Source of the DNA: Brachycybe producta
Lineage: Eukaryota; Arthropoda; Diplopoda; Playtdesmida; Andrognathidae
Assembly: GCA_036925085.1 (NCBI GenBank)
Contig: JAUPFP010000031.1
Span: 1,302,001 to 1,366,000 of the forward strand
DNA length: 64,000 nucleotides
Direction: 5' to 3'
The notes below the pieces were generated by a model. That model had not been told where the DNA came from and ran no database searches. It saw only the letters and a list, made by a program, of their open reading frames with translations. The first letter of the stretch is position 1, and the number at the start of each line of letters is the position of its first letter. The position numbers and the translations under genes were made by a program. Shown one piece after another: positions 25,992-37,699 of this stretch.

Positions 25992-26640
25992 TATTTGTTT
26001 CAACGTTTATCGAACCATTGTTTTTTTCAAAAATACTGATTTAATTTACAGCAAATGTAAATTTAACCATTTATATTAATATTTTATGGAAATTTCTATT
26101 AAAATCAAAAAGTACATAATTATTGTTGTCTACAAAAATAATTACTTATTACAGCCGTTCATTCTATTCGTAGAGATCAATATCCATATCGATCTCCCTT
26201 CCTGTTTTAATCAGCTGGCATCCACGTGCATGGTCAGGATGATGTCAGTTGAACCATCACAGAAAGACCAGAAAAACCTATTAACTCCAAAAAGTAAAAA
26301 TTGTCGAAAAATTAGAAAATTTTCAAAAACTGGCAAAAAATGAAAGTCTTCTAGATGCAGTGAAAAGCACTGAAATGAACTCAGGTGGGCCCAACAGACT
26401 TAAGAGAAACAGAAAAACCCATAAATTCCAAAAAGTTAAAATTGTCGAAAAATGAAATTCTTCCAAGAGTCTCTCGAGTCTTCTCTTCTCAGAGAACTTT
26501 TGGAAAATATTCTAGAAATGGCCAAAAATGAAAGTCTTCTAGATCCCCTGAAAAGCACTGAAATGAACTCAGGAGGGCCGAACAGACTTCCGAGGACCAA
26601 AAAAAAAAACCCCATACATTCAAAAAAGAAAAAATTGTCA
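25992..26640. repeat. Tandem pair of about 190 bp behind gene 3
   Basis: Two diverged copies of one unit lie at about 26264-26455 and 26456-26640. Both contain AAAAATGAAAGTCTTCTAGA and a GAACTCAGGNGGGCC block. A third, shorter relative is near 62395-62470. The frames over it on both strands (26436-26708 minus, 26452-26715 plus) are shadows. Confidence 0.55.
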
Positions 26641-26643
26641 TTC

Positions 26644-26860
26644 TCTAAAGATTTTTTATTCGTACGATCTGAAAAAACACAGGTTCTGATACTTTCCAAC
26701 GACGACAACTCGTAAAAAAAAAATGTCGAAACTAAAAACTCCTGATTTTCTCATTTACAGCAACCACTCAAATTCAAAAAGGGAATTCCAAGCAAATTCA
26801 AGTTAAAATCGAAAGACGGATTAGAAATTAATTTTCATATTGATTAATTAATACAACTGA
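26644..26860 (+). pseudogene. P450 relic: end of exon 13 and exon 14
   Basis: 26644-26682 encodes KDFLFVRSEKTQ followed by a GT donor, and 26761-26850 matches exon 14 of genes 1-3 (QPLKFKKGIPS) but with a 12-bp and a 4-bp deletion that shift the frame. It is the last trace of a fourth subfamily A copy, about 700 bp behind gene 3. Confidence 0.75.
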
Positions 26861-27886
26861 TTATAATTATATTTCATAATTTTACAACAAAATATAATTA
26901 CATGAATGTGACATTCAGCCAGCAACATTTGTGTTTTGTTTTTTTGTCTGCAATTTCACAAACAATTCCATGTCCCGACCTCAAGTCGGTAAACATCAAA
27001 AAGGTTTGTGTTTTGTCTCGGTATTACGCAACATTTTTCCAACTCTGTCTTGTGCAGTGTGGACAGTTTGTATTAAGACAATAACAACAGATGCAACTGT
27101 AACTGCAACTGCAACGTAAGACAGCAATAGAAACAAAAACAAAACCCAAAGTTGTTTGTGTTGTGTCACAATTTGTTGTAGATTTGTCTTACATATACTG
27201 CTGACAATTGTTTCAGTTTTGTTTTGTTTTGTTTTCAGAGTCTGCATTTTCTGTTTTATTTTTCTTGTGTTTTTGTCTCGAACTCATATATGTTGCACTT
27301 TTGTCAGCTTCATGTGGACTCAGCCTAAAACCAAATATTTGTCAACATTTTACATTTTAAAAAATGTCTGAATTAAAATCAAACACTTCAAAGGTACGTA
27401 GGTTTATACTCCAAACTTTGCTAAGATTTTCAAGCTTTGAAGCTTCTAAACATTAGCTCTCCAAAGCTTAGCTTGTTCATACAAACACGTGGTCTTGTAA
27501 GCTTCGCTGCATTTTATAATCTTCCGGGTAGGAAGATTATAAAATGCAAAAATAAAATATATATAAAACAATAGAACCCTTCCCCTTCTGGAAGCAAAAA
27601 AAAGGTGCGACTTGTATTTGTGTATCCGTTGCATGATTGGTGCTAATTGAGTTGCTAAGCTTTGAAAAGTTGAACAATTTCAAAGTTAGCTTCATTCTCT
27701 GACGTCATTTTTTTTTAAAGCTTCACAGTCAGCTTTGCCGCTTAATTAGCTCGGGAACATAAACCAAGCCTTTATCAAATCAAATTTCTTGTTGTTCATC
27801 ATGACATCACAAGCAACAAAATAAGATTAGAAATTTCAAAAGAAAATTGCATCATTTTTGCCAATAATAAATTACATTCAGTTTGT

Positions 27887-27933
<47 letters not shown>

Positions 27934-28453
27934 TGAACCTGAAATCTACTCAATTACAACTTTCCAAGTAATATTTTTGATCATATGAAGTTACAATGCT
28001 TCAAAAGAAACACCCCTTTTAATAACAATAATAATAATAATACTGATAATAATTTTATCTTTTTTTTTTTTTTACTATGACCTCGATTTGAGTATTTTTT
28101 TTTGTGTGTTCAACCAATTGAAAACCAAGTTTGAAAACAAGAAAAAGCTTGTTTCTCCTAATTACATTCATTCATCCTGTTGTTGCATCAATGTGTTGCA
28201 ATAGCAAACCAGAGAACATTCTATTATAAAACTCATATGTCTATGACATTTTTCTAATCTGAAGTTTGTGACGTTTGTGTGAGGCTAATTCAAAGTGATA
28301 TTTTTTCTTATCAAATTTGGCTGCGAAAAAGTCAAAACAAAAATCCAGACAAAGTTTCATTTTCAAAACATAATTGTATCACATCTTATTTTGTAATACA
28401 GTAAGTAACTTTTTAATATAATATTATTTAATATTATGTTTTACATTATAAAC
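26861..28453. other. Intergenic repeats between A and B genes
   Basis: 26925-27370 is a diverged copy of a sequence also found at about 36290-36600, 37700-38530 and 43800-45100 (blocks TTTGTCTTG, CAATTTCACAAACAAT, ATGTGGACCCGG). 27508-27548 is a hairpin with perfect 18-bp arms. 27892-27931 is a (TC)n microsatellite. No gene seen. Confidence 0.5.
27892..27931. repeat. (TC)n microsatellite
   Basis: Uninterrupted TC dinucleotides for about 40 bases. Confidence 0.95.
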
Positions 28454-29351
28454 CAGGCATGTGCAACTTCATTAAGAACGTGGGCCGGATAGGGAAATTT
28501 TTAAATATATCCGCGGGCCCATATACCATATGATGTTTATTTGTAATGAATATTATTTAAAGTTCGCTTTATACCGAGTACACACACACCTGATAATTTA
28601 AATACATTTAAATAATAAACGTGTTCTACGGAGCCCTGTGAAGGACAAAAAAACAATATGTCAAATTCAATTTATTCAGGTTAATTAATCTGAAAATATT
28701 GAGTTAATACTTAAATATAATTTATATAAACTATTAACAAAATATTGATTTAGTATTTCAATTTAAAATATTAATAATAAAGTCAATTTTTATTTGGTGT
28801 TCATGTCCTTAACTGGATTCCGTATAATTCACCTAAACACATTTAATTGGAATTCATTTAACTCATGTGTGAGTACAACGTATTACAAACAAAATTAAAT
28901 TAAGCTTAAGACAGATGATAGATCAGATGTATTTAATGGGATTTTGGAAACGTACAGGTGGTAACGGATAGAAACCGAACCGTTTCTACTCGTCTTGAAA
29001 CCGGTTTAATCGGTTTGTGGGTAGCGATTTTTTTTAAAAATCGATTCTAATCAGTTCGTCGATCTTGACGAACCGGTTGCCAATATGCATTTTGCAGATT
29101 TGCGTAGTCACATTAGTTAGAGACGTGGCAAAGGGTAGAACCGAACCGAATCTATGCAGTTTGAAATGAGCTCTTATCAGTTCGACCTTCTACTAAGCGA
29201 ACTGGTTTGATCAATGATCAGTTCCAACCGGTTCTACTGGTTCCAAATCGTTGACTATAGGGACTTCCTGTATCTCACAATGTAGTCAATATTCTTGGGC
29301 CAGATTCAATGAAAAAATTACGGCCCGTGGGCCATATGTTGCACATGCGTG
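28454..29351. mobile_element. hAT-like non-autonomous element
   Basis: The left end CAGGCATGTGCAACTTCA and the right end GTTGCACATGCGTG are near inverse, with GGGCCGGAT / ATTACGGCCCGTGGGCC blocks just inside, a pattern common in hAT MITEs. I find no clear 8-bp duplication. The middle (28970-29260) repeats an AACCGGTTT / GAACCG motif many times. No coding sequence. Confidence 0.5.
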
Positions 29352-29572
29352 ACATATATAATTATAATTGTCCATTTTTCTACCGGAAATAACTTCATTC
29401 TTCCTGCTCACCTCTAGGGTATTATTTAAACAAAAAATGACATAAATAGTCTTTGAAGGAGGAAAACTAAAAAGAAATTACAAAGTGTTTTAACAACTAG
29501 AAAAGTAGCTCAATCGGTTCTAGAACACTTTCACCTAAAAGATGGTTGACCTAAAAAAATGACACCTAATTA

Positions 29573-30068
29573 AACCAAATACTTTTAAATGTTTTATTCA
29601 CCTAAATGACAATACACCTAAACCTTTACCACTAGCTAATGAACATTAACCTAAAGGAAGTTCTTCTAATACATTTTCATCTAAAAAACATTTAACCTAA
29701 TACTATTTTACCTCAATTTGTTCACTTTAAATGTTTTTAGATGAAAATGTAAATTAGAAGAACTTCCTTTTAGGTTAATGTTCATTAGGTAAAAAAGTTT
29801 AGGTGTATTGTCATTACAGGCATTTAGAAATCAGGGGAAACACAAGTTGGCTCCGCCCTTTTTATAACGACTGGCAACTTCTAATTGGTTGGTTATGTAG
29901 TCTGGCGTCACATGCTCCACCCTTTTCAACGTCGAACCACACAACAAACCAATTAGAAGTTGCCAGTCGTCATAAAAAGGGGTGGAGCCAACTTGTGTTT
30001 CCCCCGATTTCTAAATGCCTGTATTGTCATTTAGGTGAGGAAAAAAACATTTAAGAGTATTTGTGGTT
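29573..30068. mobile_element. Foldback element, split by a nested MITE
   Basis: The left arm (about 29573-29700) contains CACCTAAATGACAATACACC, AACATTAACCTAAAGG and TTCATCTAAAAA; these return in inverse order at about 29728-29815 and 30023-30068. The two right parts are separated by the 207-bp MITE at 29816-30022. Arms consist of many short CTAAA/TTTAG units. Inner and outer elements therefore have a readable order of insertion. Confidence 0.65.
29816..30022. mobile_element. ACAGG-type MITE with 9-bp target duplication
   Basis: Ends ACAGGCATTTAGAAATC / GATTTCTAAATGCCTGT, flanked by ATTGTCATT at 29807-29815 and 30023-30031. The interior carries GGCTCCGCCC and TTCTAATTGG with their inverses, shared with the elements at 30306, 38249 and 48685. 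Confidence 0.75.
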
Positions 30069-30305
30069 TAGGTGTAATTGTTTAGATGAAGGGTATTTTC
30101 ATGTTGACATCTTTCAAAATAAACTTTTTATGAAGTTAAAGTTATATCCAAACTAACATAAAAAGCTTATTTTAAAAAATATCAACATGAAAAGATTATT
30201 AGGTGATTAAGCTACCCTTCTAGTTTCTATAACACTTTTCAAAGTTTCTCTTAATTAATAATACACTAGTGGGGTAAACTGTCATAAATGACGGAAGCCA
30301 AATTC

Positions 30306-30447
30306 ACAGGCAATTGTGCCCAGCATTAGAATTTATTTTCCTCCGCCCTTTTATGACGTCAGACCAAGTAACAAACCAATTAGAAATCGATGACGTTCAT
30401 AAAATGGCGGATCAAAAGAAATTCTAATGCTGGGCACAATTGCCTGT
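30306..30447. mobile_element. ACAGG-type MITE
   Basis: Ends ACAGGCAATTGTGCCCAGC / GCTGGGCACAATTGCCTGT; interior with CTCCGCCCTTTTATGACG and AACCAATTAGAAAT as in the sister elements. The flanks show no clear duplication. Confidence 0.6.
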
Positions 30448-32037
30448 GATAAACTGTAGTTTAATTTTGCTACTCTTATCCCCTCCCCTTTTTTATATTT
30501 GAAAAAGAAAATAAGCTTTTCATTTTCTCTGGTGTGCGCATGCGCGTCGTTTGGTTCTTTTTTTACTCCTTTCATTTCAATTTCAGTTTCCCCCTCCCCC
30601 TTTTTTTCCCTCCACGTTTCTATCTCCCTCTATACTTTCCAACCTTTTCGCCTCTCCAATTTAATATCATGGTCATGGGGTTCTTGGATGGGGAGAGCGC
30701 AACGTAATCTTGACCTTGAGAAAAAAAGCGGTTCATTTATTTATATAAATTCCGACGAGGTTCAAGGTTTTTATCCTTGTTTGTACAGCGTTACTCATAG
30801 AACGAAAGAATATAAACCATGATAATTGCGTTATCGTGTGAGCTCTTTTCATGCTTGAAGGCCAAAACAATTTTGACATTCAAGTTTAATATCATTATTA
30901 ATAATAAAACCAAACACACCCCCCCCCCTTTCCCGGAAGGGTAAAATTATAACTACAAGTTCATAATAATATAAAATTACCAATTATTTATATTATAATT
31001 TATGAATAACAACAGAGAAAACTTAATTGAATACAGGGTGGTTTGGATTGAAATGTCTTCACATAATGTTTTCTAGTTGCTCTGAAATATTTAGTGTTTC
31101 TATCTTCCCATGTTAAGTATATGTGGAGGTTAATTGAGATGCTCAAGTTTTAAATTTTTTTTTAATAAAAAACTAGAAGGTACACGGAATTTTCCTCTTG
31201 TCGTTAAGTTTGCGGATACGTTTTCTAGTTTTGTTCAAAATTTCATTCGTTTCTACAGAGCTGTTTGGTTTTCATGAAATAATTTGTGTTTTTATTTTAA
31301 ATATATATGGATGTATCGGAGAGTTGAGGTGTTCGCTTTTGAATGTTTCATGTAAAAACTAGAAAGTACACCGTTTATTTCCTTTTTTTTTTTGGAGTTA
31401 TGTTTATAGATATATTTTCTAGTTTCCTTTAAAATTTCATTCATTTCTACAGAGCGGCTTTAATTTCGCAAGAAAATTCCGTGCAAGGCCATCCATCCCA
31501 CGAAATTGAAAACTCCCTAACTCCAACAACTACTTGAAATTTTGTACTGACTTCCTGAGGGCCATAATTGGGGGGTTCAGTACCTGATAATAATAAATAA
31601 TAATAAACGAAAACAAAAACAGATAAAAATGAAACCACCCCTAAAAGACCACCTATAAGTTTATCAACTGAGGCCCAAAAGGCTAATTGTGAAGTAACAA
31701 TCCCATTTAGATATCAAGCAACAATTATGGTTTTTTATTTAAAAAATACAGAACACTTGGTTAGAGGCTACTGCCAGGCTAGAACCCAAAATTAATAGTA
31801 ACTAGATATCTATAGCCTTTCTAACCAGCCTTTTTAATTAGATAGGAAAAAAGCATAATTGCTGTTGCTCTAATGATAATGTTGATTACATCACAATTGG
31901 CACTTGAGCCACAAATTGAAAAAACATTTTCTTGATTCAAATTATATTATCTAAGAGTCACTAATATAATTCCAAGTTATTTTTTTCAAATTCAATTTCA
32001 GCTTTCCTGCAACTGAAGCTAAATATCCTGTATCGAA
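30448..32037. other. Region upstream of gene 4
   Basis: About 30255-30795 shares blocks with 52034-52283 (GCGCATGCGCGTCG, CTTTCATTTCAATTTCAG, CTTGAGAAAAAAA), so it is a dispersed repeat. 31060-31450 holds two to three diverged units, each beginning TTTTCTAGTT and ending AAAACTAGAA. No gene seen. The last 40 bp before the gene 4 ATG carry the conserved acceptor-like site. Confidence 0.5.
31990..32037 (+). promoter_or_regulatory. Conserved 5' UTR with splice-acceptor-like site (genes 4, 5, 6 and the spare exon)
   Basis: A pyrimidine tract and TTCAATTTCAG are followed by CTTTCCTGCAACTGAAGC and the ATG about 38 nt later. The same block stands before the ATGs at 37267, 39031 and 45575. AG after a pyrimidine tract with no visible upstream exon fits either a 5' UTR intron or a spliced-leader acceptor. 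This is inference from conservation. Confidence 0.4.
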
Positions 32038-35000
32038 ATGGACATAAGTTTCATAAATATTCTAACATGGATCCTCATGTTCTTTGTTGCTTTACTTTTT
32101 GCATTGCACTTGTAAGTACAACACCTACTACAGTAGTCTCACTGTTAACTGCAAGCTTGTGACGTCAGAAGAAAGGCTGATCAAAAAGTTTGGCATCTGC
32201 CGTTTTGCCTGATAAAATTTGAACATTCACAATAGTTTAAAACAAAATGTTTCTGGAAAACTTTTATAACTATCCAAAAATTACACACTGAAACTTTTTG
32301 ATCAACCCCTGTTACGTTACAAGCTTCGGTAGGTAACCGGCGACAAGTAGAAACAGTCAACATTTGTTGCCGAAACATAGAGAAACTTTTAAAAACTTTG
32401 TGGAACATTTTTGGGAACAAGCAACAGCAACACAAAAGTTCCTCCGAGTGGAAACGTAGCTTTAGATTAACATTTAAAGAAATTTAAAGTTCCTAATAAA
32501 CTAGAATAACAAATAAACTACGAGGACACAAATTGGAAATACTTTTTTTAAATACATTTAATATTCTAGTTTTTAGCATACATGTACTTTGAATTTCTTC
32601 TTAAAGTTACTTCTACTTTCTACTTTTTGTGTTCATATATTTCGTGTATTGGGTACATATTTAATTAATATAATTATAAGTAACTTGATTTGATTCTACA
32701 AACTCATAAAATTTCTCTAAAATCGGTTTCTTTCAATTGCTATTGAAGGTATATATCGAGGCGTTTTGGTACATTGGAAGCATTAGGAATACCCTGCCAG
32801 AAACCCTGGCCCTTCCTCGGAAATACAGCTTCAGAGCTGTTTTCGGTAATTATTATTTATTTCTAATTGATAATTACAATCCAATTATCCATTCGTAATC
32901 GAATATTCATTTATTTTAACAAAATAGTTACTGCACGAACATGATGTGAAATTGTACAAAAAATACGGTCGAATTCATGGGTAAAAATTAACTCTTTAAC
33001 AAGTTATTCTTCAATTTGAAATTTACTTCCATTCGCAGTCATTACGAAGGTAAACATCCGACCATAAGAATTGGTGATCCGGAAATATTAAGAGAAGTTC
33101 TCGTTAAACAGTTTCCAAATTTTGCCGATCGGAGGGTAATTTTACATTAATTAATAAATTAAGTTACTTAAGTTACACATCGACTAAGGTTTCACACTGT
33201 TGTGCAGCATTTAGAATCATTTACGGATAAATTCTTGATGCGATTTATAAGTTTGATGAGAGGTGAAGAATGGAAACAAACACGGAACATACTGACTCCA
33301 GCTTTTACGAGTGGAAAACTCAGACAAGTAAGAGTATTGAATACTAAAATAAGATATCGCCAATGTTTTCTAAAATAACTACCGGTATTTTTTCAGATGA
33401 CGCCCTTGATAGAGAAATGTTCGACCCATTTGGTCAAACTCATAGAGAAGAAGAGCGAAACGGGAGAAAGCTTTGAAGCAAAACGGTAACTTTGCGATTC
33501 CAATCGCAACGCAAACTTAATGCTGCATATGGACTTTTATGTCCTTCTGCCATAGGCCTATTTGGCTGCTAGCAGAGTACTAATTGTATTTGTAATGTAA
33601 CTAAATTTAAACCGTGTTTTTTCAAATTGTTTGCAGAGTATTTTTTACTTATATGACCGACGTGATTGCATCGTGCGCATTTGGACTCGACATGAACGTT
33701 CAAGTAAACGATGGAGAAAAATTCGTCAAGTATGCTAAACAATTTGTGGCTGGACAGTCCTTAATCTTGTTCACCATCATAAGTAAGAGTTGTGCTTAAA
33801 AGAAATATAACAAAGAACTTTCTAACCAATGAAATAATTATTTCTTATAGTGAATATGCCCGTGTTCATGATGAGATGGGTTTTCTTTCCTTTACTAAAG
33901 CAATTTACTCAAGGACTCCAGTTTTTCAAGAAAATTTCTTCCGATGTCATTAAAATACGACTTACAAATAATGAAGTAATTAAGCAACTTCACAAGGAAT
34001 CCCGAATTCTGTTTTTGGCCAGATCCAGCCTGGCCGTAGTTTGCGAACCCCCTGATATACTTGATGCTAATGGAAGTAATTCTTTCTTTCAAAATGTAGA
34101 GAAGAAATGACTTTTTGCAAATAATGTTGGATTGCCTTAAAGAGGGAGAAGATGAAACGAGCAAAACCAAACAAAGTTCCGAAACTCACAACGATAGCAT
34201 ATCTGATACAAATGGATACAACAAACCTACCCCTAAGAAAAGCAAGTGTTCATAGAACCAATTTAGATCAGAAGGATCGAACCGTACTAAACATGATTTT
34301 GCTCTCATTTTGTAGTATTGACAGTGGATGACGTCACAGCTAATGCGCTGCTCTTTCTGTTTGCCGGATTCGAAACTACGTCGACAACTTTAGCGTTTGT
34401 TGCATATGCTCTCGCAACCAATCAGGAATGTCAAGACAAACTACTAGAAGAAATCGACACTGTTTTACAAAAAAATGAGGCATACACCAACTCTAATTTT
34501 AAAAAGGCTATTTTTCTTAAGTTTTTTAATAAACTCATGGTTTTAATTTCAAAGGGTAAACTGAATTACGATGTTGTGGCTCAAATGCAGTATATGGAAA
34601 TGGTTATCATGGAAACCCTTCGTATTTATCCACCGTTAGTCAGGTAAGACTTCGACTTTCTATACTTTTATGGAATTCTCAAGTCACTTTCTACATCTAC
34701 TTTAGAATCGATCGTCAGTGTTTGGTAACAACTAAAATCAACGACGTCGTCATTCCAAAGGATGTTGTCGTAGTTATACCAGTTTATGCAATGCACCACG
34801 ACGAAGAATTTTATCCAGAGCCTCACAAATTTGATCCTGAAAGGTAACTAGAAAAATAACTATAGAAACAACCTAAAAAAAACCGAAATACTTTCTCGAA
34901 CAGATTCAGTCCCGAAAATAAAGATCAAAGAAACCAATATACTTTTTTCGGGTTTGGTATTGGACCACGAAACTGTATCGGAATGAGGTTCGCGTTGATG

Positions 35001-35237
35001 GAAATGAAACTCACCTTAACTTATATTCTGAAGAACCATCGATTCATCTGTGGCCCAAAAACACAGGTATTCGGCCTAATCTATGTTATTCTTCAACAAT
35101 GTTTTCATATTAAAAGTTATATTTTAAACTTAATTATCTGTTCTCAGATACCCTTGAAATTCGTGAAGGGCCGTGCTGCTCTCATGGCTGAAGACGGTGT
35201 TCAACTCTATGTAGAAAAAAGGAGTACAACTACATAA
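32038..35237 (+). CDS. Cytochrome P450, CYP3 clan, gene 4 (subfamily B)
   Basis: Predicted ER-bound haem monooxygenase. Exons: 32038-32111, 32749-32845, 32928-32980, 33039-33135, 33208-33327, 33397-33485, 33637-33782, 33851-33975, 34100-34241, 34316-34479, 34555-34643, 34706-34843, 34904-35066, 35148-35237; 528 codons, no stop. Anchor in 1-25; I-helix AGFETT at 331-336 as in vertebrate CYP3; ExxR 389-392 (ETLR); haem loop FGFGIGPRNCIG with Cys 469. Same 14-exon plan and phases as the A genes. Donors of intron 9 (AAAA|GCAAGT) and intron 10 (GAG|GCATAC) are GC, forced by the reading frame. Intron 6 holds a LINE 3' end. AATAAA stands at 35274. Of the B genes it has the longest linker exon 9. Confidence 0.92.
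33512..33595 (+). mobile_element. LINE 3' end in gene 4 intron 6
   Basis: Contains GCCATAGGCCTATTTGGCTG and GCAGAGTA, the 3' terminal motif of the LINE at 10057-10806, followed by a TTGTATTTGTAATG tail. Gene 5 and gene 6 lack it at this position. Confidence 0.6.
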
Positions 35238-37266
35238 AAAAACTACTACCGTAACATGTTCTTTTAAATTTTGAATAAAATCAATCATGGACAACTTACA
35301 TAAAAAACTTCAGCTCAATTCAACTGAGTACACCTGCAATCAGTTCGAGACCCAATGTGGTAGAAGGATAATTTCCAAACATAAATGATTGTAATTTAGA
35401 CAAAGTTTAGAAATTGTGGAATTGAATGAAAAAATGACATTGTTTTCAAGTTTCTCAAACGGTGTTAAAACGCTTCTGCACTTGCGCGTTTATTTCACTT
35501 CATACGAAATTATCTACAAAATAATTAAATTATTTCGTAATTTTAGTGATTATTTCGTACGAAAAATTGATTTTACGACAAAATGAGACTGAAGTGATGT
35601 CAAAATCTTTCAATTTTGTAAAATTATAACAGGGATTTGGCGAAATTTTGTACGAAATTATTTTATATAATTTCGTACAAAATTTCGCCAAATCCCTGTT
35701 ATAATTTTTCACGTTTTAGGAAATGAAACTTTCTCTTATCGTAAAGTTGAATAATTTTATTTAAATAAATATTCTTATACGAATCATAATTTTGCTTGTT
35801 GTCGTTTCAATTATTTCAATCTACTTTTAAATAAAAATAAATACTGTTATTTTTTTAAAAAAAGTCAAGATTCATTTGAAACTTGAATAATAAACTATAA
35901 GGTGGAAAGAAATTTCAAATGAACTATCGTGATAGTGTAGTCACAGACCAGTGCATATTTGTTTGATCGTTTTTATTTGCTCAAACATCAGTTATTAATC
36001 TACTAGCATCAATTATGAGGTCCACAACTAAGAGTTGCCAGAGGAATCGTCTGAAAACCGAAGCATCAGAACAACACCCGAGTTGGTCCAAATGATCAAA
36101 GTGCCTGGTTACGTTCCAGGAAATATCGAGGTTCAATCGTGCTTAGAGATAGGGTAACTGAAGGCACCTCGACAATATACTTATTTTTTCTGAGAAGTGC
36201 ATGTGTGGTCACTGATAGACAAATGTTTTTCACAATTTTGGGACAGGTGGACAGTTGTCGTATCTACGGCAGCTTAAAAATAATCAAATTTTCAATATAA
36301 GTTTCGTTTATAAACGTGGAAAAATGCTAAATGCATTTTTTTTAAAAAAAAATTATGTAACTTTAAACCTTGACAATAATATATCAAACCTAAATCAATT
36401 GCAAGGCCGAACCCACATCAAGCTGACAAATTCCAGACAAATTGGCAACAAGTTTACAACATTTCTAAGACTTTCGTTGTTTTCGTCTTGTCTGCAGTTT
36501 CAAAGTCCAGGTTCAAGTAGCTAATCAACGTTGTACTCATGTTGCAATTTTGTTATCTTAATGTGGACCCGGGTCCTTAAAAATTTTTATCATTGAAGAA
36601 ATTAAGAAGGTAAAAAAAATGGAATTATCAACAGTTGAAAACTTGAATACTAGATAAATGTATGATCAAAACAAAAACACTAATCAAAACCAGTTTCTGT
36701 ACTTCTTCATTATCACAAGCAGCAAATGATAAGATGAAAAATTTAAAAGCAAATCACAAAGGAACAGTTTGCCCCAATGGAACATCCTCAGGGCCACACT
36801 CCATTTAATAATAATAATGATCATAATTCGATCTTTTTAAAATGATCTTGTGAGGTTTTGCTGCCAATTGAAAACAAGCTTTTTCAAAACAAGAACTTTG
36901 TATTTGTGATTCCAACAAATTCCAACATGACAAATGTAATTGCATACAACACTGAGTGATATTTTATCAGTTTAGCTGGTAAAAGTTAAAATAAATTACA
37001 GTTTAATTAGTCTTCCAGCTTCATTATTTCAAAACACTCCTTCATTCATAATTGTGCCATCAGGATTTAGTAAATTCAGTACTGCATTAAGTAGCTTTCA
37101 AGTAATTATGTTCAATTAATTGTAGATAAACTCCAAAATACCATCTCATATTAAATTATTAGTTGATCTAATATACACAGTTAGACACAGATTGTATTAT
37201 CGACGTTTTTTTTTTCAAATTCAATTTCAGCTTTCCTGCAACTGAAGCTAAATATCCTGTTTCAAA
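35238..37266. other. Intergenic region, gene 4 to spare exon 1
   Basis: 35621-35709 is a perfect 42-bp-arm hairpin. 35930-36060 has an inverted relative near 59800-59890. About 36290-36600 is one of the dispersed upstream repeats shared with 26925, 37700 and 43800. The frame 36255-36524 inside it is not conserved as protein. No gene seen. Confidence 0.5.
35621..35709. repeat. Hairpin with perfect 42-bp arms
   Basis: 35621-35662 and 35668-35709 are exact inverse complements around a 5-base loop; arms include CAGGGATTTGGCGAAATTTT. It lies about 400 bp behind the gene 4 stop. The gene 5 flank (about 43085-43130) keeps only one diverged arm. Confidence 0.85.
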
Positions 37267-37340
37267 ATGGACATCAGTTTCGTAAATATTCTAACATGGA
37301 TCGTCGTGTTCTTTGTTGCTTTACTTTTCGCATTGCACCT
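37267..37340 (+). pseudogene. Spare P450 first exon (subfamily B)
   Basis: Encodes MDISFVNILTWIVV... and ends CACCT|GTAAGT, the same length and phase as exon 1 of genes 4-6, with the conserved 5' block in front. No exons 2-14 follow before the next exon 1 at 39031. A LINE 3' end lies 170 bp behind. It could be a relic of a deleted gene or an alternative first exon of gene 5, since the phase would fit. Confidence 0.7.
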
Positions 37341-37512
37341 GTAAGTACAACACCTACTACAGTCGTCTCACTGTTAACTGTAAGCTTGTGACGTCAGAAG
37401 AAAGGCTGACCAAGAAATTTTGCATCTGTCATTTTGCCTCATAAAAACCATTCTGAACAGTTTAAATTTTTATTTTTTTAGCCGACAAAAGCACTAAACA
37501 AAAACTCTCGAT

Positions 37513-37695
37513 CAATGCATATATTTGCAGCATTAAAAAAATATTGAAATTGTTGTTGGGTTTATATCAATAGGGTTTTATATTTTCTGGTTTTGACAAT
37601 GCATTTTCTATGCTGCACTTGGACTCTTGTCCCTCTACCATAGGCCTTTATGGCTGCTTGCAGAGTAATTTTTCAAATTCAAATTTCAAATTTTG
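37513..37695 (+). mobile_element. LINE 3' end upstream of gene 5
   Basis: Nearly the same as the last 180 bp of the LINE at 10057-10806 (GCATATATTTGCAGCATT ... GCCATAGGCCTTTATGGC), with an ATTCAAA tail; strongly 5' truncated. Confidence 0.75.
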
Positions 37696-37699
37696 TATT

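Noticed and set aside
34247-34255. In-frame stop at the end of exon 9 in genes 4 and 5
   Set aside because: It lies beyond the GC donor (AAAA|GCAAGT); the phase of exon 10 requires the earlier splice.
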